Part shown: positions 14,905-23,205 of the stretch, piece after piece | Layout of the letters: each line of letters starts with the position of its first letter | How positions within the stretch are numbered: position 1 is the stretch's first letter | Notes under the pieces: model-generated | What the model saw: only the letters and a program-made list of their open reading frames with translations | Databases searched by the model: none | What the model was told of the DNA's origin: nothing | Assembly: GCA_021824045.1 (NCBI GenBank) | Contig: JAKALR010000004.1 | Location: 1-45,115, forward strand | DNA: 45,115 nucleotides | Reading direction: 5' to 3' | DNA from: a bacterium | GTDB taxonomy: Bacteria > Patescibacteriota > Minisyncoccia > UBA6257 > GWB1-50-10 | Position numbers and translations under genes: made by a program

Positions 14905-15897
14905 TTAGTCAAGTGATAGGCCTATTTTCTCTTTTACTTCCTTGATTTTTTTATCGGCAATCAGACTCGCTTTTTTATTCCCGGCAGCGAGTGTTTTTTT
15001 GATGATGTCTGGGTTTGCAAGGAATTTTCGCTTCTTTTCCTGGAATGGCGCGAGGGCTTGCACAATGATCTCGGCGAGGCCTTTTTTGAAATCGCCATAT
15101 CCTTTTCCTTGGAATTTTTTCTTGATCTCGTCTATGCGGATGTCCGCCATATTTTCATAGATGTTCATAAGATTCGAAAGCGCTGGTTTCCGTTCTGGGT
15201 CGTATGTGATTTCGTTTCCCGAATCGGTTACTGCTCGCTGGATTTTTTTGCGGATTACATCGGGTTCGTCGTCGAGGAAGAGGCATCCCTGGGGCCGTGA
15301 CTTGGACATCTTTTTTGTCGGGTCGTCCAGGCTCATGATGCGTTTGGCTTCCGTGAGAATAGGCTCCGGCTCGATGAATGTTTCCCCGAACTTCGCGTTG
15401 AATTTGCGGACGAGCGTCCGCGCGAGTTCGAGGTGCTGGGTTTGGTCTTCTCCGATTGGTACGACCGCCGCATCGTAGAGGAAGACATCGGCTGCCATGA
15501 GGACGGGGTAGTCGAAAAGTCCCATGTTGACGTTCTCCGCCTGGCTTTTAGACTTGTCCTTGAATTGGGTCATCCGCTTCATTTCGCCTATAGACGCGAA
15601 ATTATTCAGGATGATCGCGAGTTCGCTGTGTGCCGGCACTTCGGATTGCTGGAAGATGACTGATTTTTTCGGATTGAGGCCGGCCGCCAGATAATCGGCG
15701 GCGACGTTCACGATTTGGTCGTGCTTTTCCTTCGGGTCAAAATTTTCAGTCAAAGAATGGAGGTCGGCGATGAAAAAGAAGCAGTCGTACTCATCGAGGT
15801 TTTGGAGCGTCACGAAATTCTTGAGGGCCCCCAGAAAATTCCCGATATGCAGTTTTCCCGTCGGCTGGATACCCGACACGAGTACTGGTTTTGACAT
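14905..15897 (-). CDS. trpS: Tryptophanyl-tRNA synthetase
   Basis: TrpRS, 330 residues, charges tRNA-Trp. Class I motifs are GIQPTGKLHIGN near residue 10 and TKKMSKSRPQG near 195. MAADVFLYDAAVVPIGEDQTQHLELAR is the TrpRS substrate region. A TTG at 15912 extends the frame, but TATAAT (minus strand, 15909-15904) overlaps that extension and lies exactly 6 nt before ATG 15897. The shorter start and a leaderless transcript are therefore preferred. Confidence 0.96.
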   Translation of the reverse strand: MSKPVLVSGIQPTGKLHIGNFLGALKNFVTLQNLDEYDCFFFIADLHSLTENFDPKEKHDQIVNVAADYLAAGLNPKKSVIFQQSEVPAHSELAIILNNFASIGEMKRMTQFKDKSKSQAENVNMGLFDYPVLMAADVFLYDAAVVPIGEDQTQHLELARTLVRKFNAKFGETFIEPEPILTEAKRIMSLDDPTKKMSKSRPQGCLFLDDEPDVIRKKIQRAVTDSGNEITYDPERKPALSNLMNIYENMADIRIDEIKKKFQGKGYGDFKKGLAEIIVQALAPFQEKKRKFLANPDIIKKTLAAGNKKASLIADKKIKEVKEKIGLSLD

Positions 15898-15903
15898 AAG
15901 AAT

Positions 15904-15909
15904 ATTATA
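15904..15909 (-). promoter_or_regulatory. -10 box of trpS, 6 nt from the ATG
   Basis: TATAAT read on the minus strand, with 6 nt (15903-15898) before ATG 15897. The predicted transcription start coincides with the start codon. Confidence 0.6.
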
Positions 15910-15916
15910 CAATTTT

Positions 15917-16021
15917 ACCGGATATAAGTAGATAAGGACGGATATGAATAAAAATACAGTAGGTTTTTATATCTACTGTATCTCTACCTATTTCCCCGTA
16001 TATCCTCGTTTATATTTCTAT
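15917..16021. repeat. GGATA-type hairpin repeat (trpS-rnj gap)
   Basis: The left arm repeats GGATAT/AGATAAGG words. The right arm (15970-16021) repeats TATCTCTACC and ATATCC words that complement it. The right arm runs over the stop codon of RNase J, so the last residues of that protein are encoded by the repeat. Confidence 0.7.
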
Positions 16022-17722
16022 GATTACCGGCAGAACCATCGGCCGCCGTTTCGTCTTGTTGTAGAGGAATTGACCGACCTGGTCCCGGATGAGCGCTTTC
16101 AGGTAATCCGTATCCACCTGCTGGTGGTGGGGGATTCTCCCGAAAATACTCCGTATTTTTCTCCGGATCTCGTCCAGGAGCTCCTGGTTTTCCCGGAGAT
16201 AGATGAAGCCCCGGGAGATAATGTCGGGGTTTTTCACGACGCGGCCGGTTTTCCGGTCGACGGTCGTGATAATCACAAACATTCCCTCTTGGGCAAGCAT
16301 CAGGCGGTCGCGGAGGACCACTTCCCCGATGTCGCCGACGCCGAGGCCGTCCACCAAGACGTAGTTCGCCGGCACGGTTTCATTGGCGACGACAAACTCA
16401 TCCTTCGTGAGCCGCGCGACCTGGCCGTTGTCCATGAGCCGGACGTTCTCGGGCCTCACCCCGCCCGCGACGGCGTTTTGCCCGTTCGCGAACCGCATGA
16501 AGTAGTAGCCGTGAACCGGCATGACGAACTTCGGCCTCAGGGCCCGCATCACGAGTTCGATGTCTTCTTTCATGGCATGGCCGCTCACGTGAATGTCGAT
16601 AATGGACGACGTGAAGACGACTGCTCCCTGCCGCGCGAGGTTGTCCTTCAGGGTTTGGACGCCGCGCTCGTTCCCCGGGATGACGGACGATGAAAAGATC
16701 ACCGTGTCGCCGACTTTAATCCGGACATATTTGTGGGCGCCGGTCACGATTTTCATGAGTCCTGCGGACGATTCGCCCTGTGCGCCGGTCGAAAGAATGA
16801 GAACTTCACTGTCTTTGTATTTATTGATGTCCTCGACCGCGATTAAGGTATCCTTGTTTTTGGTTTTAATGTATCCCAGGTTTTTGGCGATGAGGACGTT
16901 GTCACGCATCGAGCGGCCGTTGATGGCGACTTTTCTCCCGAGCCGTTCCGCAATCTTCACGATTTCGGCGATGCGGGTAAGCATGGAGGAAAAGGTCGAG
17001 AGGATAATTCTCCCCTGGGCCTGCTTGATGAGCATCTCGATGTTTTTTTCGATGACCTTCTCGGACAGGGATCGCCCTTCCCGTTCCGCGTTCGTGCTGT
17101 CGACCATGAAGGTGTGGACGCCCATATCCCCGATGCGCTTGAAGGTTTCAATGCCCTGCGGATCCCCCGCTTCATTGTATTCAATGCGGAAATCGGCGAA
17201 GTGGACGATGTTGCCGATCGGGGTTTTCACGACGACGCCGATGGTTTCGGGGATCGTGTGATCGACGCCGAAGAATTCCAGTTCAATGTTCTCGCTGATC
17301 TTGAACTTGTCGCCGTACTTCACCTCCTGGAACCTCAGTTTGGGAGCGTTCGTGAATTCGCTCTGGCGCTTTTCGATGATGGCCCGCGACATTCTCGTCG
17401 TGTAGATCAGCGGATTACCGAGTTTCCCCATGAGGTAGGGGATTGCTCCGATGTGATCAAGGTGGGCGTGCGTGATGACGACCGCTTTGATGTTTCCTTT
17501 TTTTTCTTCGAGGCAGGCGACGTTGGGGATGATGAAATCGACGCCGGGCGTCGATTCCTCCGGAAATTGGAGTCCCATGTCGATGGCCACGATGTCGTTC
17601 TTATATTCAATGAACGACATGTTGCGGCCGATTTCCTCAAGTCCGCCGAGTGCCGCGAGGCGGACGTGATCGCCGGATACTTTTTCCGGCATTTTGTTTG
17701 TTTTTACTCCTCTTGGAGTCAT
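16010..17722 (-). CDS. rnj: Ribonuclease J
   Basis: RNase J, about 570 residues, is a metallo-beta-lactamase/beta-CASP nuclease with endo- and 5'-exonuclease activity in RNA maturation and decay. The metal site HAHLDHIGAIP lies near residue 88. FGVDHTIPET, STNAEREGRSLSE, the beta-CASP motif ILSTGAQGE and the C-terminal HVSGHA match the family. The frame stays open through the upstream tRNA-Leu to 17914, but that part is tRNA sequence. ATG 17722 (MTPRGVKTNK) is chosen; ATG 17692 (MPEKVSGD) has GAGGAG upstream and is also possible. RNase Y is encoded 9 kb away, so both RNA-decay nucleases are present. Confidence 0.94.
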   Translation of the reverse strand: MTPRGVKTNKMPEKVSGDHVRLAALGGLEEIGRNMSFIEYKNDIVAIDMGLQFPEESTPGVDFIIPNVACLEEKKGNIKAVVITHAHLDHIGAIPYLMGKLGNPLIYTTRMSRAIIEKRQSEFTNAPKLRFQEVKYGDKFKISENIELEFFGVDHTIPETIGVVVKTPIGNIVHFADFRIEYNEAGDPQGIETFKRIGDMGVHTFMVDSTNAEREGRSLSEKVIEKNIEMLIKQAQGRIILSTFSSMLTRIAEIVKIAERLGRKVAINGRSMRDNVLIAKNLGYIKTKNKDTLIAVEDINKYKDSEVLILSTGAQGESSAGLMKIVTGAHKYVRIKVGDTVIFSSSVIPGNERGVQTLKDNLARQGAVVFTSSIIDIHVSGHAMKEDIELVMRALRPKFVMPVHGYYFMRFANGQNAVAGGVRPENVRLMDNGQVARLTKDEFVVANETVPANYVLVDGLGVGDIGEVVLRDRLMLAQEGMFVIITTVDRKTGRVVKNPDIISRGFIYLRENQELLDEIRRKIRSIFGRIPHHQQVDTDYLKALIRDQVGQFLYNKTKRRPMVLPVIIEI

Positions 17723-17833
17723 ATGTTTTTTTGATTGATTATTACGTTCGTTACGACTTTTTATTGGAGAATTCTGAATCGCGCGTCCCGCACCTTTCCG
17801 GCTAGGTTGAGGCCTTCTTGATTTCAGTATTCT

Positions 17834-17920
17834 TGGTGCCGGGGGCGGGATTCGAACCCGCAAGCCCTTACGAGCACAGCGTCCTGAACGCTGCGTGTCT
17901 GCCAGTTCCACCACCTCGGC
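17834..17920 (-). tRNA. tRNA-Leu (CAG)
   Basis: Class II tRNA of 87 nt including an encoded CCA. The anticodon loop TTCAGGA gives CAG. A long variable arm (TGCTCGTAAGGGCTT) supports Leu. The acceptor GCCGAGG/CCCCGGC has one A-C mismatch. The T-arm is GCGGGTTCGAATCCCGC. TATAAT read on the minus strand at 17937-17932 lies 11 nt upstream. Confidence 0.95.
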
Positions 17921-17931
17921 TTGTTGCGTTT

Positions 17932-17937
17932 ATTATA
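17932..17937 (-). promoter_or_regulatory. -10 box of tRNA-Leu
   Basis: TATAAT on the minus strand, 11 nt before the first tRNA base. Confidence 0.5.
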
Positions 17938-17985
17938 ACCTATAAAAGGTTCGGGATTCCGCCATCTGCCCTTGCCTGTTTTAAA

Positions 17986-18936
17986 TTACAACTGCTTCAA
18001 TCTTCGAATGACGTCGACTTCCGTCGGATTCTTTTTGTGCCGTTTCGCCAGGAAAAAACTTGTGAAGTGGGAAAGCATGATGCCGTTCCACGTTTTCTCG
18101 AATATGCCCTTCCCCGGTATGGCGATTTCCAACGTCGATATCTTTTTCTCCTTCAATTCCCGCACCAGGAAATCTTTCTTTTTTGCGAATCTCTTGAAAT
18201 CGTCGAGAAGGATAACTGTCCAGCGGCCCTCGATATGCCCAAACCCCTCGATTTCATTATGGTTCATTTCGGGGTAGGTATTCATGAACGCGGCATTTTT
18301 GCCGGTCTCGTTAAAATTATTTTTCCAGATCGTCGAGACGTGGGAAAGCTCGTTTTGCGAGTAAATGATGATGTTGCCGTCGATATTCCCGGCGATTTTC
18401 TTGCCGAGACGGGCCAAAGACGCTGGCGTTGCCAACGTGAATTTTGGGATTCTGACTTCGAAAGCGGCTTCTAAGATCTTGAAAACTCCGTAGTACATTA
18501 TGCCAGATGCTTCTCTCGGCGTCAAGTCTCCCGGGGAAAAGGCAGCAAACGCCAGTCTTTTTTCTCCCGCGATCCTCTTCATATTCCCGCCGCTCGTCAC
18601 CAGCGCGACGTTCTTTTTGCCGATTTTTTTCAAAGCCTCGTCTGCCGCGGCGAGTGTTTCTTCCGTATCGCCCGAGAAGGAAACGAAGATGAAGAGAGGA
18701 TTTTTCGAGACCGTTTCCGGCAGCCGGTAGTTTTTCACCGCCGAAACGGGGCATCGAAGGCCGATTGCGGCGGCGGTATTTTCGAATGCCGTTCCAACAG
18801 CTCCAGATCCGCCCATGCCGACTATGACGACGGAGTCAAAGGAACCTTTCTTGAGGTTTTCCAAATTGCCGGTTCGGATGGTCTTGGATGAAAGCTGCCG
18901 GGGGAACAACGTCGCGTGTTTTTCGTAGAGTTCCAT
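17986..18936 (-). CDS. SIS-domain sugar isomerase (bifunctional phosphoglucose/phosphomannose isomerase type)
   Basis: A 316-residue protein with two SIS folds. It probably interconverts glucose-6-P or mannose-6-P and fructose-6-P. VVIVGMGGSGAVG near residue 35, SFSGDTEETL near 80 and TPREASG near 135 are the SIS active-site loops. MNHNEIEGF and the C-terminal PTEVDVIRRLKQL match the bifunctional family. The frame is open to 18975, but ATG 18936 has TAAAAT 7 nt upstream and avoids overlap with the upstream gene. It lies 5 bp downstream of the peptide-binding protein gene, but its own -10 box suggests separate expression. Confidence 0.85.
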   Translation of the reverse strand: MELYEKHATLFPRQLSSKTIRTGNLENLKKGSFDSVVIVGMGGSGAVGTAFENTAAAIGLRCPVSAVKNYRLPETVSKNPLFIFVSFSGDTEETLAAADEALKKIGKKNVALVTSGGNMKRIAGEKRLAFAAFSPGDLTPREASGIMYYGVFKILEAAFEVRIPKFTLATPASLARLGKKIAGNIDGNIIIYSQNELSHVSTIWKNNFNETGKNAAFMNTYPEMNHNEIEGFGHIEGRWTVILLDDFKRFAKKKDFLVRELKEKKISTLEIAIPGKGIFEKTWNGIMLSHFTSFFLAKRHKKNPTEVDVIRRLKQL

Positions 18937-18941
18937 GTTGT

Positions 18942-20549
18942 TTATTTTATGACCCGCACTTCCGCGATTGACCATTGATTGACGTTTTGGAAGACGTTGG
19001 GGGGAGTTCCTCCGTTGTCGGTCGAGAATCCCCGAAGTTCATCCGAGTGGATGTAGGCGTAGGGGAGCGAAAAGAGGAATGCAGCCGGATCGTCGTTCAG
19101 GATCATGGTTTGGAGTTTCGCGAGAAGAACCTGCCGCTCGCCGTCGTCGGTGGTCTGCCGGATCGTCTCCATGAGATTGTCCGCCTTGGTATTTTGATAT
19201 GCGGCGAGATTGAGGCCGGGATAGATTTTCTGCGAAGAATGCCAGAAGGGGAAGAGATCTTCGGGGTTCTGGAGGAAATTGCCGAAGAGGAAGGCGTCAT
19301 AATCCCTGGTCTTGAGAGGAGAATTCACCGGATCGGATGTGTCGACAGTTTGAATGTTCACCTGATCGATGCCGACGCTTTGCCAATCGTGCTGTATCAT
19401 TTGAGCGATGCTCTTCATGAAGTCGACGTCGGGCACGGTGAGAGTGAGAGAAAGTTGTGCATTCTTGTTTTTCGATTTGAATTGGGCGATGAGAGCGCTC
19501 GCCGTTGAGGTGTCGTAGGTCGAGGTCGTGCTCTCGATGCCGGGGATGAGAATCGGACTTGTTATCTTCTGAGCTCCGGAGGAGAGCGCATTTTTGATGA
19601 TTGCGTCTTTATCGATACTCATCGTGAGCGCGGCCCGGATGTTCGGATCTTTGAGGATGGGATTGGCGCTCTGATTGAAAAAGACGGCGTAATAATCGGA
19701 AACGGGCATCGTATCGACAATGAAGCCCTTGAGAGGTGACGGGTCGATGCCGGTTGGCCACAGCGAACCGTAGCCGTTGATTTCATGCAGTTCAAGCGCG
19801 TTTTGGATGTCGGCGACATTCTCGAAGAATTTGAAATAGAAGTCGGATATCAAAGGCTTGCTGCCGGAGAAGAAGGGGTTGGCGGTCAGGTGATAGGAGG
19901 TGATGAAGCCGTCCTTTTGTTTGGAGAAGCTCTTGAATTCGTAAGGGCCGTTGCCGATCGGCTGCAGCGTATAATCCGACAGCGAGAAATTCGGTATCGG
20001 TATCGAGCCGTAGATGTGTTCGGGGATGAGGGGAAGATTTTCCGCGCTGTCCATGAAGAACACGTTTTGGTTCGGGAGAGTCATTTTTATCTGAATGGAA
20101 CTCACGCGTTCCACGGACACGCCCTGCCAGCTCTGGTACAGCGGCGAATGGGCGTTGTAATTCTGAATCGTATTAATGGTAAAGATGACGTCATCGCTCG
20201 TGAGGGGCTGCCCGTCGCTCCACCTGAGGCCATCTTTGAGTTCCAGGGTGTAGGTTTTGCCGTCGGGACTCGCGCTCCAGGTCGCGAGAAGATTGCCGAG
20301 CGGCGAGTAAAGGAGCGAGCTCATCTCTTGATCCGCGGAGTTCGCGGAAAGAACCGGATCGATGTTGATGGGCTGGCCGACAATCCCTTCGGTGTATGAT
20401 CCTCCGGGTATCGAGACGAAGGTGCCGGATTCCCGTATGGTCAGGAACGCGAGGAGGATGAGCGAGAGAACCAGGATGCCGATAGCGCCGAAGAACATCC
20501 TTCTTTCCTTCGGCGAAAACTTCTCGAAAATAATGCTGAGTAAATTCAT
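18942..20549 (-). CDS. Peptide ABC transporter-type solute-binding protein (family 5)
   Basis: A 535-residue extracytoplasmic solute-binding protein of the oligopeptide/nickel family. The N terminus is basic, followed by one membrane segment (FFGAIGILVLSLILLAFLTI) without a lipobox cysteine, so it is probably membrane-anchored. SPDGKTYTLELKDGLRWSDGQPLTSDDV is the family signature near residues 95-120. YYAVFFNQSANPILKDPNIRAALTMSIDK is another. No permease or ATPase gene is within the window. The ligand could be peptides taken up for growth, as expected in an auxotrophic organism, but this is inference. Confidence 0.85.
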   Translation of the reverse strand: MNLLSIIFEKFSPKERRMFFGAIGILVLSLILLAFLTIRESGTFVSIPGGSYTEGIVGQPINIDPVLSANSADQEMSSLLYSPLGNLLATWSASPDGKTYTLELKDGLRWSDGQPLTSDDVIFTINTIQNYNAHSPLYQSWQGVSVERVSSIQIKMTLPNQNVFFMDSAENLPLIPEHIYGSIPIPNFSLSDYTLQPIGNGPYEFKSFSKQKDGFITSYHLTANPFFSGSKPLISDFYFKFFENVADIQNALELHEINGYGSLWPTGIDPSPLKGFIVDTMPVSDYYAVFFNQSANPILKDPNIRAALTMSIDKDAIIKNALSSGAQKITSPILIPGIESTTSTYDTSTASALIAQFKSKNKNAQLSLTLTVPDVDFMKSIAQMIQHDWQSVGIDQVNIQTVDTSDPVNSPLKTRDYDAFLFGNFLQNPEDLFPFWHSSQKIYPGLNLAAYQNTKADNLMETIRQTTDDGERQVLLAKLQTMILNDDPAAFLFSLPYAYIHSDELRGFSTDNGGTPPNVFQNVNQWSIAEVRVIK

Positions 20550-20555
20550 GAAAGC

Positions 20556-20632
20556 GAGATAAGGCGGATACTACAGATAAAGGCGGAGATACGTTGTATG
20601 TCTAATATATCCGGTTCTCTCTATCCTACAGC
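20556..20632. repeat. GGATA-type hairpin repeat (secG side)
   Basis: Words such as GGCGGATACTACAGATAAAG on the left and ATATATCCGG, TCTATCC on the right form imperfect inverted arms. The right arm reaches the secG stop region, and the left arm lies directly upstream of the solute-binding-protein start. Confidence 0.6.
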
Positions 20633-20832
20633 AGATTCGCTATCGCGAGTCCCGCGAAAATAACCGCGAACACGATGGTTGCATAGAAAATCGTTTTTTC
20701 CAGCCCCCGCCTCGTTTGGTAGGGGGTGGCCCCTTGGCCGCCGAAAACGCCGGAAATGCCGCTGGCCCGCTCCTGAATGATGACGAGGACGATGAGGATG
20801 ATTGAGACGAGTATTTGCAGTGCGATGATCAT
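20626..20832 (-). CDS. secG: Preprotein translocase subunit SecG
   Basis: SecG, 68 residues, an accessory subunit of the SecYEG channel. There are two membrane spans: ALQILVSIILIVLVIIQ and IFYATIVFAVIFAGLAIAN. The conserved loop SGVFGGQGATPYQTRRGLEK lies between them. It explains how the secreted proteins encoded here leave the cell. It is on its own rather than beside secY or secE. Confidence 0.92.
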   Translation of the reverse strand: MIIALQILVSIILIVLVIIQERASGISGVFGGQGATPYQTRRGLEKTIFYATIVFAVIFAGLAIANLL

Positions 20833-20963
20833 TTTGTACCAGGAAGTAGAAATTCGATTTTATCTGATTTCGGATATTTTCTACTTTCTAATGTTATTTT
20901 GTTGTTTTTGACCCTTTGTCGTATACATCGAGTTGTGAAAGTTTTAGAAATCTTATCGAATTT

Positions 20964-21329
20964 TCACTTCCTGGCGTATCCGAGCTTTGCCGAAGAACTT
21001 ATGACGAAATTTACGAAACTGATGATAAGCGTCGCGATGATAAGTTCCTTCAATCCTTGAATTGTAATCGCTTGGCTTACCATGTCAAGAATATAGATTG
21101 ATGCGGCATTGATGACGATGGTGAAGAGGCCGAAGGTGAGGAGAATGAGGGGGCCCGACAGAAGTTTCAGGACCGGCTTCAGGAAAGCGTTGATGGCGGC
21201 GAGGATGAGCGCCGCGATGGCGAGTTCCCGTATTCCTCCGGAGAAGAACCCCGGTACCGCATAGTTGGTCACAAGGATTGCAACCCCGTTCGAAAAGATT
21301 TGGAAAATGAACCTGCCGATAAACTTCAT
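20964..21329 (-). CDS. Phage holin family IV-type small membrane protein
   Basis: A 121-residue protein with four membrane spans and the pattern of the phage-holin-4/DUF360-type family: AILVTNYAVPGFFSGGIRELAIAALILAAINAFLKPVLKLLSGPLILLTFGLFTIVINAASIYILD shortened here as four hydrophobic blocks with the NAFLKPVLKLLSGP motif. Members are widespread in bacterial chromosomes and rarely linked to phage. No lysis gene or prophage is present here, so a membrane housekeeping role is more likely. Its ATG is formed at the edge of a MNPVRN-type repeat. Confidence 0.8.
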   Translation of the reverse strand: MKFIGRFIFQIFSNGVAILVTNYAVPGFFSGGIRELAIAALILAAINAFLKPVLKLLSGPLILLTFGLFTIVINAASIYILDMVSQAITIQGLKELIIATLIISFVNFVISSSAKLGYARK

Positions 21330-21442
21330 CCCGTTAGAAACAAAACACCTTTTTCATAAGCGGCTGCTTATGATGTGAGGTGAACTCGACTCCTTTAGTA
21401 ATCATCTTTTCCATAAATTTGCGGTTTCTCACGGGACTCATG
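21328..21442. repeat. MNPVRN-type element, copy 1
   Basis: The ends are ATCCCGTTAGAAAC and the inverted GTTTCTCACGGGA. It includes a hairpin CATAAGC-GGCT-GCTTATG. It matches the copy at 28504-28618 closely over its whole 115 bp. The left edge creates the ATG of the holin-like gene, and the right edge touches the stop of the next gene. Confidence 0.8.
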
Positions 21443-21443
21443 G

Positions 21444-22076
21444 TTATTGCAGCGATTGGTCGAAAGTGCCGATCTCCTGGAGGAAGGTCTGGTTGAGGCT
21501 GTTGATGGAATCTACTTTTTTATTGATTTCATCGAGGGACGCCTTGATCTTGTTCTCGATGGTCGGATTGTCGTTGGTGACTGAGCCTCCGAGGAGGGTG
21601 AGGAAGTTATCTAAAAGCTTCGAATAATTGATGAATTCGCTGGTCAGGGAGATTTCGGTTGCGATGGCTCTGGCCGCCAACGCCTGGCTCGTCGTTGAAG
21701 AAAAACCACTCAATGACCTCGACATTTCCTGGAGACCGGAGGAGAAACTCTCGGCCTCTTGAAGCGCTTGGGCGTTTGTTTGTTTCGCCTGATTGATCGT
21801 CGCGAGGGCCTTCGCGTCGTCGCCGGCCTTCTTGGCGTTCTGGATGGTTGTGATTTGAGCCGATAGTTGTTGATTCAGATTCGCGATGCCCCTGCTGATT
21901 GTCGCGAGGTTTTGGCGGGAGGTAACGAAGCTTTGGGGCGGCTCTGTGGTGTTTTGGCTTGCTGCCGCATAGACGGCGAAGCCGACTACCACAATGACCG
22001 GTATGACGAGAACCGCTATCTTTTTCCTCAAATGCTTATCTTCGATGATGTCGGATTTCTTTTGCTTGAATTTCAT
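21444..22076 (-). CDS. Membrane-anchored coiled-coil protein, unknown
   Basis: A 210-residue protein. After a charged start (MKFKQKKSDIIEDKHLRKK) there is one membrane segment (IAVLVIPVIVVVGFAVYAAA), then a helical, Gln/Ala/Ser-rich extracytoplasmic region (NLNQQLSAQITTIQNAKKAGDD shortened; many IN/NQ heptads) likely to form coiled coils. There is no cysteine and no enzyme motif. It somewhat resembles the secreted protein at 23652-24626 in its helical, Ala/Ser/Leu-rich build. The ATG lies at the edge of a repeat element. Confidence 0.7.
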   Translation of the reverse strand: MKFKQKKSDIIEDKHLRKKIAVLVIPVIVVVGFAVYAAASQNTTEPPQSFVTSRQNLATISRGIANLNQQLSAQITTIQNAKKAGDDAKALATINQAKQTNAQALQEAESFSSGLQEMSRSLSGFSSTTSQALAARAIATEISLTSEFINYSKLLDNFLTLLGGSVTNDNPTIENKIKASLDEINKKVDSINSLNQTFLQEIGTFDQSLQ

Positions 22077-22205
22077 CCCGTTTAGAAATAGTACGCATAC
22101 GCGCCCTGCGCTTTGCGTATAGTATTATATTTGCTGTCTTTGACCATTTTGATTATCTGATAAATTGATGTCATGCGTACGCGATTTCTAACGGGATTCA
22201 TCCCT
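22075..22205. repeat. MNPVRN-type element, divergent copy
   Basis: The ends CCCGTTTAGAAAT and the inverted GCGATTTCTAACGGGAT are followed inward by GTACGCAT on both sides, extending the inverted ends to about 25 bp with small gaps. The interior differs from the other two copies. One end forms the ATG of the gene at 22076; the other end reads MNPVRNRVR on the minus strand. Confidence 0.7.
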
Positions 22206-22291
22206 TTGACTCTATCATCAAACCGGGCCTTTTTCCAGAGCCATGCCTTGTCAGGGAAATGCTTTTTGTTTAAGATGATGAACGATCCCAC

Positions 22292-22362
22292 GCGGGTATC
22301 GTATATCGGTATTATCACAGGTTTCCAACCTGTTGAGAGGGGTTCGACTCCCCTTACCCGCT
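22292..22362 (+). tRNA. tRNA-Gly (TCC)
   Basis: Cloverleaf with acceptor GCGGGTA/TACCCGC, anticodon stem ACAGG/CCTGT around loop TTTCCAA (anticodon TCC) and T-arm AGGGGTTCGACTCCCCT. CCA is not encoded. An inverted, degenerate T-arm copy (GGGAGTCGAACTCC) follows at about 22376. Confidence 0.95.
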
Positions 22363-22393
22363 CAAAATCTATCTTGGGAGTCGAACTCCTCTA

Positions 22394-22533
22394 TTTACCC
22401 CCCACACCTAACGAGGAGCGCAGGGTCGTGTTTCTTCCACCTTTATGAAGGAAGTTTGGTGAAGGCGGGGGAGCTCGAAGAATTTCCGGAGTCTTGGCGA
22501 CAAGTATACCCCCCGTTAGGTGTAGGGGTTTAC
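22394..22533. repeat. Inverted-repeat element, CCCCACACCTA family, copy 2
   Basis: The left arm CCCCCACACCTAACGAGG pairs with the right arm CCCCCGTTAGGTGTAGGGG. TTTAC stands at both outer edges (22394-22398 and 22529-22533). Compared with copy 1, the base pair after CACCTA is swapped (T-A there, A-T here), so pairing is kept although sequence changed. It is inserted between tRNA-Gly and the sigma factor gene. Confidence 0.8.
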
Positions 22534-22567
22534 TAATAATGCGGTTATTGCTACCATTTTTTTGATG

Positions 22568-22602
22568 CTGTTACACGCTGTTACACGCTGAATCTGTAAC
22601 AG
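22568..22602 (+). promoter_or_regulatory. Operator-like repeats upstream of the sigma factor
   Basis: CTGTTACA occurs at 22568-22575 and 22578-22585, followed by the inverted TGTAACAG at 22595-22602. The last two form a perfect 8-bp inverted repeat with a 9-bp spacer, 33 bp before the ATG. This could be a binding site for a regulator, or contain an ECF-type -35 element (TGTAAC) used for autoregulation. Confidence 0.45.
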
Positions 22603-22635
22603 AGAAACGAAATAGTGTAAGCGTCGTTTTAAACT

Positions 22636-23205
22636 ATGGAGGACGAAAAGCTCTTGATAAAAGCCAAAAAAGGGGACAGTCCTTCTTTTGGTCAAATATA
22701 CGACAAATATGCCCCTCGGATCTACCGGTATTTTTTCCTCAAGCTTGGCGGAAAGAAGGGAGAAGCCGAAGATCTTACCCATGAGGTATTTTTGAGCGCC
22801 TGGAAAAGTATCGAGACATTCGACATCCGCGGCGTGCCATTTTCCAGTTATCTGTATCGAGTGGCGAGGAACGCCGTAATCGATTATTGGAGGACGAAGA
22901 GGCCGACTCTCGATATCGACGTTCTCCCGGAAGAATTATTTTCCGAAGATCCCGATGTCGGGGAGAAGATGGATCTGGACGCCGATATGGAAATGGTAAA
23001 AAGGCGTGTCGCTTCCCTGGACCCCGTCTATCAAGATGTCCTTATCATGAAGTTCGTGGAAGATTTGTCGAACCGGGAAATAGCCGACGCCCTCGATAAG
23101 AGCGAGGGGGCCATACGGGTCATTCAGCACCGGGCGTTGAAACAGCTGAAAAAAGAGATTGAGAAACATGAATCAGAATTTTCAAAAACAACTCAAGAGG
23201 CTTAG
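22636..23205 (+). CDS. ECF-type RNA polymerase sigma factor
   Basis: A 189-residue group IV sigma-70 factor that directs RNA polymerase to a dedicated regulon. Region 2 spans about residues 20-95, with IYDKYAPRIYRYFFLK, EDLTHEVFLSAWKSI and VARNAVIDYWR. Region 4 spans about 125-180, with LDPVYQDVLIMKFVEDLSNREIAD and EGAIRVIQHRALKQL as the helix-turn-helix. The gene overlaps the next one (a membrane protein) by 38 bp, which is the usual sigma/anti-sigma arrangement. The ATG is chosen by alignment of region 2. Confidence 0.93.
   Translation: MEDEKLLIKAKKGDSPSFGQIYDKYAPRIYRYFFLKLGGKKGEAEDLTHEVFLSAWKSIETFDIRGVPFSSYLYRVARNAVIDYWRTKRPTLDIDVLPEELFSEDPDVGEKMDLDADMEMVKRRVASLDPVYQDVLIMKFVEDLSNREIADALDKSEGAIRVIQHRALKQLKKEIEKHESEFSKTTQEA

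Noticed and set aside
17723-17914. N-terminal extension of RNase J beginning MVELADTQRSG
   Set aside because: That peptide is translated tRNA-Leu; the catalytic domain starts later and ATG 17722 or 17692 suits it.
20964-21329. Holin as evidence for a prophage
   Set aside because: No other phage gene is near; this membrane family is common in chromosomes.
22082-22318. Open frame on the minus strand containing MNPVRNRVRM
   Set aside because: It crosses a repeat element and part of the antisense of tRNA-Gly; the peptide comes from the repeat end and no protein signature follows.
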